A stretch of 13,338 nucleotides of DNA from Tritrichomonas foetus (taxonomy: Eukaryota; Parabasalia; Tritrichomonadida; Tritrichomonadidae), in assembly GCA_001839685.1 (NCBI GenBank), contig MLAK01000762.1:1-13338 (forward strand), in the 5' to 3' direction. Each line of letters opens with the position of its first letter. The first letter of the stretch is position 1. A model generated the notes under the pieces. The model was given only the letters and a program-made list of their open reading frames with translations. It was not told where the DNA came from and searched no databases. Position numbers and translations under genes: made by a program. Of the stretch, positions 6,521 through 13,338 are shown in pieces.

Positions 6521-8728
6521 TTACAATTCTTTAAACGGATTTTTGATGTTTTCTTTCTCCATTTTCTGCATCATTTTCTCCTTTTCTTTTTCAAGTGCAG
6601 CAAGCCTGTTTGCACGTGCATCTGGGTCAACTGGCGCACGAGAAAGTGCGTTTTGAATCTTCTTAAATAAGTTATTCAACTCAACTTCTCTTTCCTTGAC
6701 TTGTTTTGGCCTGACTGGCAAAGGGTACCAAGGTGTAGATTGTTGATTCTTTCGAATAGATTGTTCAAGCCAAGCTGATGTTTTCTGGACTTTATCTTTA
6801 AAGGCGAAAATCATTGACTTATCTAATGCAGGTGCCTGTGCAGAGAACTGTTCAACAGCCTGTGACATAAAGTTCATCACCATTCCAATAGATTCAACAC
6901 TTTCATAAAAAGAAGTATTCTCATGTATTCTTACATAAACTGGTCCAATAGCTCTTTTCACTGCAGACAAACGTTGAGTAAAGTTCATTAAATTATGACA
7001 CTCTGCAGCTTCTTTTGAGCGAACCCAATCTTTCATTTTTTCTGCTGTTCGAATGATATTTAACCTTTGTGTATGGTTTGAAAAGAATCTAACTGTGGCA
7101 TTTTTTTCAACTTCTTGGAGAACACGAAGTGCAAATTGTTCAATTTCATTTTTAGTTTTTGCAATGCGTTCTTCTCGTGCTTGAACATCAATGAAAAGTT
7201 TAACAATTTCTTCAGAGATTGATGGACCATTTTTAAGTATCAAATCTGTTTCTCTGCACTTTTCTTTATCACAAAGTTCTGCCAAAACTATTCTTGTTGG
7301 TGAATGTTCAAAAACCAAATGAATTGAACCAGAAGGAATAGGTTTAATTTCATAAATTTGTGTTGGTGTGATTATTCCAGGTTGGAGATCAGATGTAATA
7401 ACCTGGAGTTGAATTTGGGAAGTATTTCCGATTAGAGTAAGTTCATTTTTACACTTTTTACCTTTGACACAAACTTCCAACACTTGGTTATTTCCAATAA
7501 CATTGACGGAATAGAGTGGATAATTATTAACGAGTTGAATTGGTTGATACTTACTTTGATTCTGCCTATATTGGGCATAGTATCCAGCTCCCATGGCGAT
7601 TACTTCGTCACCATTCATGGAATGACCGATTTGTTTCCTGACGAGAGATTGAAGGTGAGTTTGAATGATTGGAATTCTTGATGTACCTCCCATGAGTTCA
7701 ATTTCATCATATTTCGAAATTTTAAGAGCTTCAGATATGATTTCAGATATGGAATTTTTGAGATTCGAAATTGATGAAAGCTGCTCCAATTCTTCACGTG
7801 TCATCTTGAAAGAGAAGTCTCTTCCTTCAACATTCTCGACAATCGCTTGGGCTTCTTGAAGAAGAGTGAGTTGTGATTTTATCTTTTCAGCTGCTGTGAA
7901 GAGTCTTTGTCTCTCAGCAACTGTCACCTTTTCAAGACCTATTTTTTTTACCATGAAGTCAACGATATCATGAGTGATGAAGGCTCCACCAACCTCATGC
8001 TTGATGTGGTATGATAATCTCGTAGCTTTTGGCTTCTTACTGGAAAGTTCAAATTTAACAATATAAGCTTTAACGGTCGTTGCGCCAATATCGACAAAAA
8101 GCACTTTATTTGCACTTTTTGTAAACTTGGCAATTTTTTCAAGCGAGTAGGCATAAGAAATGGCTTCTGCATCATCAATAGATGAAAAGTTGGTATAGCC
8201 AATAGTCTTGAGACCGTTTTCAAATACCATCCTTTGATCAAGTGTGAAAGTTGCAGGAAAAACAAGAGCAACCTCTTCAATATTTTGGCCTTCTGTGATG
8301 CTTTTGATGTAGTAATTCAAATATAAGGCAACAAGGTCATTATATTTGACACGAGCTGCAGTTAAATTTATGTGAAGATCTTCTTCAATTTTCTTGGAAT
8401 TCAGTCCTGCAAAAGTCGAAAAATAGCCGGAACCCATCCATGGACGAACATCCATGACGGTTAAAGCGCGCTCTCCAAATTCTGGTGTAAGCAATTCTGT
8501 TTCTTCTCCGGCAATACTCGATTTTAATTGAAAATTGAATGCTGGCTTAGCACGAAATCCGAGGAAAGAAGGCGTAACGCGTTTTGATTGATGATATAAT
8601 CCAACTGTTGGTAATTCAAAGGGCTGAGCAGTCGCAGACTTGGTAAAGTATGATCCGCAGTCAATTCCGATTACAGCTGATTGTGAAAAACAGAGAAATG
8701 CAAATAAGGCGATGAAAGAAAAACACAT
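6521..8728 (-). CDS. HYOU1: ER-lumenal Hsp70 of the GRP170/HYOU1/Lhs1 type
   Basis: From the ATG at 8728 the product is 735 residues. It starts MCFSFIALFAFLCFSQS, a clean signal peptide that runs straight into the Hsp70 domain (AVIGIDCGS). Nucleotide-binding motifs in order are phosphate-1 IGIDCGSYFTK (about 20-30), phosphate-2 FVDIGATTVKA (about 211-221), LMGGTSRIP (about 345-353) and GDEVIAMGAGYYAQY (about 373-387). Their divergence from canonical Hsp70, with Cys/Ser in the first loop and no GGGT, matches the GRP170 branch. These proteins act as nucleotide-exchange factor and holdase for BiP in the ER. The substrate-binding part is short and is followed by a charged helical C-terminus; family members are usually 850-1000 residues. 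The protein ends FKEL, an ER-retrieval-like but non-canonical tetrapeptide. An upstream in-frame TTG at 8740 would spoil the signal peptide, so I reject it as the start. Confidence 0.88.
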   Translation of the reverse strand: MCFSFIALFAFLCFSQSAVIGIDCGSYFTKSATAQPFELPTVGLYHQSKRVTPSFLGFRAKPAFNFQLKSSIAGEETELLTPEFGERALTVMDVRPWMGSGYFSTFAGLNSKKIEEDLHINLTAARVKYNDLVALYLNYYIKSITEGQNIEEVALVFPATFTLDQRMVFENGLKTIGYTNFSSIDDAEAISYAYSLEKIAKFTKSANKVLFVDIGATTVKAYIVKFELSSKKPKATRLSYHIKHEVGGAFITHDIVDFMVKKIGLEKVTVAERQRLFTAAEKIKSQLTLLQEAQAIVENVEGRDFSFKMTREELEQLSSISNLKNSISEIISEALKISKYDEIELMGGTSRIPIIQTHLQSLVRKQIGHSMNGDEVIAMGAGYYAQYRQNQSKYQPIQLVNNYPLYSVNVIGNNQVLEVCVKGKKCKNELTLIGNTSQIQLQVITSDLQPGIITPTQIYEIKPIPSGSIHLVFEHSPTRIVLAELCDKEKCRETDLILKNGPSISEEIVKLFIDVQAREERIAKTKNEIEQFALRVLQEVEKNATVRFFSNHTQRLNIIRTAEKMKDWVRSKEAAECHNLMNFTQRLSAVKRAIGPVYVRIHENTSFYESVESIGMVMNFMSQAVEQFSAQAPALDKSMIFAFKDKVQKTSAWLEQSIRKNQQSTPWYPLPVRPKQVKEREVELNNLFKKIQNALSRAPVDPDARANRLAALEKEKEKMMQKMEKENIKNPFKEL

Positions 8729-8937
8729 TTTTTGTAGCAATTTTGGCCGACCAAATATTATAGGTTTGTTTTTCTCAAAAAGTTGGCATGCTCACAAAAT
8801 TTCAATAAGTACATGTCAAAAAGTGAAAAATACCAAAATAACCGAGAATTCTTCTTAGTGATCACAAATAGTGAACTGTTTCTTCAATTCAAATTTAAAG
8901 TTGAATGTCATGAAATCACTTAAACCATATATTTATT

Positions 8938-9606
8938 TTACAGATAATCATCATAAAATTGTGATGGATTTATAATTTTAATTTTCATGATATAAATGAA
9001 ATGGACAGCAAGATACAAACCAATTTTCAGGCAGTTGCAGCCAAAGTATGGGTGTTCTCATAAGAAAACACCAATGCAGGTCAAACCAGTAGCATGATCT
9101 GAAATTTCTAGATAGTTAAAGAATTTTTCAATGCATATTGGTAGATTCAGATGTGGAATTGACCATAATAAGCCTAATAAAGCATAAATGTTGAGTGGAT
9201 TCAGAATTGCAAATAGAACAATTTTCCATATTGGATCTCGAACCTTTTCTTGTGAATCTTCATCTGTTTCTTCATCATTTTCACTTGATTTGTGACCAGA
9301 ATAATCTAAAGTGTCAGGAACTTCAAATTCTGCGTCTGGTCATAATACAGAAATGCTTGATTCTTCCATTAATTTCTTTTCTGACTATTTTATATACTTT
9401 ATTGGTTGTTTAGGATCATTATCATCAGTTTCTTCATGATTTTGTTTGACATAACTTTGTGATTTCTTAATTTCCTGATTGCTGATCTTTTTCATTACTT
9501 CTTCAGTATCATATTTAGAATTTATTGGAAGAATTGATCCATCCATATTCTTCAATTAGATCTTCGAGTTCATCATCTTCAAATTGAATATTTGTTCATT
9601 ACGATA
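8938..9606 (-). pseudogene. decayed PIN/auxin-efflux-type carrier gene
   Basis: One minus-strand frame from 9546 to a TAA at 8938-8940 reads as a plausible protein but is broken by TAG at 9385-9387, TGA at 9340-9342 and TGA at 9058-9060. A +1 shift at about 9546 joins it to an acidic stretch (FEDDELEDLIEEY), itself preceded by two stops near 9600. After an acidic hydrophilic loop come DPIWKIVLFAILNPLNIYA, LLGLLWSIPHLNLP, ATGLTCIGVFL and LKIGLYLAVHFIYI, hydrophobic segments in the order of the C-terminal half of membrane transport proteins (auxin efflux carrier, Mem_trans family). The asparagine-proline followed by a GL-WS helix is the strongest family cue. The N-terminal membrane half is not clearly recoverable upstream, and the last helices are missing. 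The product is unlikely to be functional. Another multi-pass transporter is the alternative. Confidence 0.6.
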
Positions 9607-10163
9607 CCTTTTCAATATCATCTTTATAAATTAAAATAGTATTAATTTATGTAATGAATTCAACTAAAAATGACAATGCATGCTACAACTGAAACAAATA
9701 AATATTTTCCAGAATATAATATTTGAATTAGGAATTTGTAGAAGAAAGATAAATGAGTGCATGAAAAAAATTGATTGTAGTAATGTTACAAATCAGTTTC
9801 GAATCGGTAAATTTTAACAACATTCTTTTCGAAAAGATAATTCCTCACTAAAACCAGAATATTCGTGCATTGAAATTTGGAAAAATTGAATGGCAAAAAT
9901 TAGCGGAAAACATGGCGATTTATATCAAATCAATAATCATTTCTCTTGGCTATTAGTTTTTTATTTTTAAACAATAAGTCCTCCTGAAAATCAAAATTAA
10001 ATGCAATTTTTCAAAGATTGAGGTATTATATAATAATTACTTTCATAAATCAGTGTGTCATATCATTGGATGAACAATATATTTCTAAAATTGATTAAAA
10101 TGTAAATAAAAACATTTCATAACTATTTATTTTAATTATAATAAATTAATAAAAAACATAAAA
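9607..10163. other. AT-rich intergenic region with possible further pseudogene remnant
   Basis: The minus-strand reading upstream of the decayed carrier contains short hydrophobic stretches broken by stops (for example around 9640-9780). These could be worn remains of its N-terminal half, but I cannot show homology. The 10080-10163 end is very AT-rich and carries the 3' signal of the UBL-repeat gene. Confidence 0.35.
10126..10131 (-). promoter_or_regulatory. AATAAA 3'-end signal of the UBL-repeat gene
   Basis: AATAAA on the minus strand, about 32 nt after the TAA stop at 10164-10166. The surroundings are so AT-rich that chance occurrence is possible. Confidence 0.35.
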
Positions 10164-12503
10164 TTATTTTTTGGAGAGTAACAAGACTTCTTCAACGGTT
10201 TTAATGAACACATGGAATTTTGTTCTTTCTGTTATATCTATTTTATCAAGTACAACTCTGTTCTTTAATTCTTTACCAGAAAGTGCTATTGACAAATTTT
10301 CACAGCTTAAATTTTTGATTTCCTGTATTTTATGCTTCACATCAAGAATTGTAGATCCAATTGGTAGAGTTAAAGTAACTTCTTCTTTCCCCATAATGAT
10401 AAATTTGTATGATTTTACTTTAATTTTATCATCATTATTTTTATCATCTTTTCCTGAATTCTGAAGAGTATTGGGGTGAATGATTGCCTTGGTTGGTGAG
10501 GGCCTTGTACTTTGTGAGGGAGACTTTTGTTTTAATGGTGAAACTTTTGATGTACGCGAATTATTGTTTTGTGGTTCATCATTTTGAGTCTGTGGAATTG
10601 TCAGATTTATAGGGTGATATGACTGATTCACTTGTTGATTTGGATGATTCACTTGGTGATAAAAATTATCTACTGGTGGATTGCTTAAAACACGCGAAAG
10701 TTGAGGTTTGTATTTTCGAGATGAACTTTTACTTTTATTTGGATTGATTTGGGGAGGATCATGATTTTCAATAGTTTTAGGAACATTTATATATTTTGAA
10801 TTTGAAGGAATTTTTTGCAAGACTGGTTTTTGAATTTTTTTCTTTTTAATGAGAAGAGTCTGATTATCTAATTGTTTAAATAAGAAATAAATTGGAATAT
10901 CATTTGAAACTAGTGATGAATTCAACAAAATTTCAAATAATGATTCTTTCATTGAATGATTTACAGAAATTTTTGATCGAAAATCATTTACAGTATCTGT
11001 TGAAGGCAAATCAATATGAAACTGTTTATTATTGTCAGCAATTTGATAGTGAATTCGATAATAATAAACAATATAGACAGTATTGGCACTTCGTAAAGAA
11101 TAAATATCACTGATAAGATGTTGATTTTTATCCCAAAGCTCAATTTTTGATGACTCTGAATTTTTAAAAAGTGTTAGGATGTCATCTAAATTTTGGTATT
11201 CAGAAATATTTAAATCAACAACATCATTTGTATTTGAAATAAATGTGACTTTAACTGGTATATCAACAACAAAATAATCACCTGAACTAACTATAATGTT
11301 ATCATTATTAATTATTTGTTTCTTTTGATCTAATAATGTAAATTGTTGAATGTGATACACAGCATATATAAATTTGCGTAAATTCTGAATACGTAAGCCT
11401 TTTTTATATCTAATTGTTAAATTTTGCCCTTGAATGAATAGATTAAACGATTGATCATAATGAATAGTTACATTAATGGGTGTGATTTGATCACGTGCGA
11501 ATGGGAAAATACTCATTTTTGTATCATCGGTAATTTTATCAGAAATTGGAAAGGGTGTATTCCAAAAAGAAAATTCTATACAATTAGTCATGAAATTTTT
11601 GATGTTAAATTTGTCAATTAACAAATTTTGGATTTCTGTTAAGCTTGTATTGCCAGGAATTATTTTGAATTCTTGCTCATTTGAATTTAAATGAAAAGAT
11701 ACTGTTATTCTTTTTGATGTAGTAAATTCATATTTGATATCGATTGTGCAATGGTCTGTAAAGTTAGAAATTGGACTAAAATTACTAATTTCTTTTCCAT
11801 TGGCGTAAAACTTTGCATTTCTGATTGGAAATTTTATGAACTTTTGTAGTTCACCAAATGTTTTAATATTATTTGGAATTTCAATTTCTCTATGAAAATC
11901 TGAAAATGGTAATTTGAAAATTAAAACATTATTGGGAGGTTGAAATTGAGTCCTTTGTGGCCTGTGTGAATAAGATGAATTTTTTGGAAATACTTTTTGT
12001 TGGGGACGGACATCAGTTTCTTGGGAAACAGGATATGTTTGTAATTTGATTGATGATTGCTTAAAGCTGTGTTTCTTGTTTTGATTGGATTTTGGAATTG
12101 TTGTTTTACTGACAGAATTGGTAATATTTTTTTTGTCTTCAATTTGGAGTTGATGTGAATCTTCTTTAATTTCAGGTTCATGTATGGTAAAGAACCTTGA
12201 AAAATCAAAAGTATTTTTGAGAAAAGTTATGAATAGTATAAATTTGAGAATTAAAATGTCTATCCAAGATTTTTCCACTTTAGTGTCATAGAAAATTTTA
12301 TGATTTTTATAATCAAAAACAGAGTCATTCATATTTAGAATTTTTGATTTTTTTCCTACGTTGATATAAAATGAATCAATTGTTATTTCATGGTCAAATT
12401 TTTTCTCAAGAATTTCACAAACATCAGAAAGTGTTTGGTCATTTCTAACATCCAATTGAGTGTCTTTTCCTTCACAGGAGAAGGTTACTTTGTAATATTT
12501 CAT
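10164..12503 (-). CDS. multi-ubiquitin-like-domain (beta-grasp array) protein
   Basis: The product is 779 residues. About seven stretches show the ubiquitin-like rhythm of a beta hairpin, a helix beginning near TLxDV or NLxxI, then short strands: residues 1-75, 192-260, 264-335, 342-415, 416-480, 482-555 and 695-770. The last is the most ubiquitin-like, with VTLTLPIGSTILDVKHKI and then IALSGKELKNRVVL. None ends in the Gly-Gly needed for conjugation, so they are binding modules rather than modifiers. A hydrophobic stretch at 80-95 (WIDILILKFILFITFL) could be a membrane segment. Residues 106-190 and 556-693 are low-complexity linkers rich in Ser, Asn, Gln, Pro and Lys. I know no named family with this arrangement. 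The start ATG is followed directly by the first domain, and a TCACT Inr-like motif lies 18 nt upstream. Confidence 0.75.
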   Translation of the reverse strand: MKYYKVTFSCEGKDTQLDVRNDQTLSDVCEILEKKFDHEITIDSFYINVGKKSKILNMNDSVFDYKNHKIFYDTKVEKSWIDILILKFILFITFLKNTFDFSRFFTIHEPEIKEDSHQLQIEDKKNITNSVSKTTIPKSNQNKKHSFKQSSIKLQTYPVSQETDVRPQQKVFPKNSSYSHRPQRTQFQPPNNVLIFKLPFSDFHREIEIPNNIKTFGELQKFIKFPIRNAKFYANGKEISNFSPISNFTDHCTIDIKYEFTTSKRITVSFHLNSNEQEFKIIPGNTSLTEIQNLLIDKFNIKNFMTNCIEFSFWNTPFPISDKITDDTKMSIFPFARDQITPINVTIHYDQSFNLFIQGQNLTIRYKKGLRIQNLRKFIYAVYHIQQFTLLDQKKQIINNDNIIVSSGDYFVVDIPVKVTFISNTNDVVDLNISEYQNLDDILTLFKNSESSKIELWDKNQHLISDIYSLRSANTVYIVYYYRIHYQIADNNKQFHIDLPSTDTVNDFRSKISVNHSMKESLFEILLNSSLVSNDIPIYFLFKQLDNQTLLIKKKKIQKPVLQKIPSNSKYINVPKTIENHDPPQINPNKSKSSSRKYKPQLSRVLSNPPVDNFYHQVNHPNQQVNQSYHPINLTIPQTQNDEPQNNNSRTSKVSPLKQKSPSQSTRPSPTKAIIHPNTLQNSGKDDKNNDDKIKVKSYKFIIMGKEEVTLTLPIGSTILDVKHKIQEIKNLSCENLSIALSGKELKNRVVLDKIDITERTKFHVFIKTVEEVLLLSKK

Positions 12504-12518
12504 TGTTATCTTTGAAAA

Positions 12519-12523
12519 AGTGA
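12519..12523 (-). promoter_or_regulatory. Inr-like TCACT before the UBL-repeat gene
   Basis: Minus-strand TCACT matches TCA-pyrimidine-T/A, with the putative +1 A at 12521, 18 nt from the ATG. A second match, TCATT, lies at 12528-12532. Both sit in the 135-bp divergent spacer shared with the 12639 gene. Confidence 0.45.
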
Positions 12524-12638
12524 CTAAAATGACAAATTTTCCGAGTCACATAAGTTCCGTTTGCCAAATCCATACGTTTAGAATTTCTTTTGCGATTCCA
12601 AATCAAAGATAGAATATCAAAAGGAAAACTCACCGAAA

Positions 12639-13214
12639 ATGGAAAATCCACAGATTGACCCTCAAAAAGCAGCAAAAGATGTAATTGCATGGAATGTAGC
12701 TCACAGTCAAGCTGCAAACAATTTATATTTTATTGAAGCCGATATAGCCATTGCTCAAAGGAAAAAAAGATTAAATCAATTAGAAAGAATGTATTTAGCC
12801 GGAAACGCACATATGGATAGACAATACGATGATCCAGCTATGAGTACAAAAGAATGGGAATCCAAACGCACGGCAGCTCTAGAAAAAATACAAGCAATGC
12901 ATAAGGATAAAATAATGCAAATGGAATATGAGGCTCAAGTCGCTCAAAAAAAAGCTAAAAAGGAAAAGTTGTCAGCGGAGAATAGAATTGCTAAAGCAAA
13001 CAAAATTATTGAGGAGTCAAAAAGAAATCTTGCAGAAAAAATCGAATTCTTTGACGAATCTGTTATTGGTGACTTTAATGACCTAAGAAGCGAAATCGAA
13101 GACGAAAAAAGATTGATAATCAGTTTAAAACAAAGACATAATATCACGGATGATACAATCGAAAGGTTTCGAGATTTAGTGCAGAAAAGATATCAAGGCG
13201 ATTCACTTTTTTGA
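12639..13214 (+). CDS. coiled-coil protein of unknown function
   Basis: The product is 191 residues and almost entirely helical and charged. A short N-terminal region (1-30) precedes two long coiled coils, about 33-60 and 70-150. The latter is rich in Ala, Lys, Glu and Gln (for example AQVAQKKAKKEKLSAENRIA). A C-terminal helix spans about 155-185 and the protein ends RYQGDSLF. There is no signal peptide, membrane segment or recognisable catalytic motif. It is transcribed divergently from the UBL-repeat gene across 135 bp. A near-match to the initiator (TCACC at 12630-12634) lies 7 nt before the ATG. Such proteins are common among cytoskeletal and flagellar components of trichomonads, but I cannot assign a family. 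Confidence 0.78.
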   Translation: MENPQIDPQKAAKDVIAWNVAHSQAANNLYFIEADIAIAQRKKRLNQLERMYLAGNAHMDRQYDDPAMSTKEWESKRTAALEKIQAMHKDKIMQMEYEAQVAQKKAKKEKLSAENRIAKANKIIEESKRNLAEKIEFFDESVIGDFNDLRSEIEDEKRLIISLKQRHNITDDTIERFRDLVQKRYQGDSLF

Positions 13215-13298
13215 ACGAATATAACTCTGATAATTCTACAATTGTGTTAGTAAAAGATATATTTCAAATTTATTGACAATTGTTATATAATTTTTCCC

Positions 13299-13338
13299 CT
13301 TTCTCATAATTCTTCTCATTCTTTCTCATGATTCTTCT
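13299..13338. repeat. start of a short tandem repeat at the window edge
   Basis: A 22-bp unit, CTTTCTCATAATTCTTCTCATT, is followed by a second copy of which 18 bp are visible, with one A/G mismatch. The window ends inside the second copy, so the array length is unknown. The remaining 13215-13298 is AT-rich with no gene seen. Confidence 0.6.

Noticed and set aside
8729..8740. N-terminal extension of the GRP170-like protein from a TTG
   Set aside because: Eukaryotic starts are ATG, and the ATG at 8728 gives an ideal signal peptide.
9195..9413. 72-codon + strand open frame
   Set aside because: It is antisense to the decayed carrier, whose minus-strand reading has far clearer protein character.
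1..13338. CRISPR array, intact transposon, integrated virus or bacterial-type operon
   Set aside because: No regularly spaced direct repeats, transposase or integrase motifs, viral structural genes or Shine-Dalgarno-linked gene strings were found.

Overview
The window looks like nuclear DNA of a flagellated protist with a compact, AT-rich, essentially intronless genome. The best fit is a trichomonad (parabasalid, Tritrichomonas- or Trichomonas-like). This is inferred from long uninterrupted reading frames using the standard stop codons, short intergenic gaps, Inr-like TCA motifs a few bases before start codons, AATAAA/TAAA signals at or just after stops, and the mix of families (BTB, LRR, axonemal adenylate-kinase-like, PIN-type carrier). 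The species is not proven by the sequence.

Layout. 1-119 (-) is the 5' end of an unrecognised acidic protein gene. A tRNA-Phe(GAA) lies only 24 bp upstream of its start codon, on the same strand (144-215). 303-692 (+) encodes a small coiled-coil protein. 1008-2936 (-) encodes an AK7-type protein: a dinucleotide-binding-like N-terminus, an adenylate-kinase domain and a Dpy-30 tail, with the kinase motifs degraded. 3401-4531 (-) encodes an LRRC71-like leucine-rich-repeat protein. 4759-6183 (+) encodes a BTB protein with a discoidin-like C-terminus. 6521-8728 (-) encodes a secretory Hsp70 of the GRP170/HYOU1/Lhs1 type. 8938-9606 (-) is a decayed PIN/auxin-efflux-type carrier gene with three in-frame stops and one frameshift. 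10164-12503 (-) encodes a 779-residue protein that reads as about seven divergent ubiquitin-like (beta-grasp) modules. 12639-13214 (+) encodes a coiled-coil protein. The window ends at the start of a possible short tandem repeat.

How the genes relate. There are no operons. Neighbours are arranged divergently (LRR/BTB and UBL/coiled coil share short intergenic promoters), convergently, or head to tail. The AK7-like and LRRC71-like genes are adjacent and both belong to families tied to the ciliary axoneme, which suits a flagellate. The GRP170-like gene belongs to ER protein folding. No defence system, CRISPR array, intact transposon or virus-like gene was seen. The most unusual items are the multi-UBL protein, the kinase-dead-looking AK7, the relic transporter and the tRNA/mRNA gene abutment.
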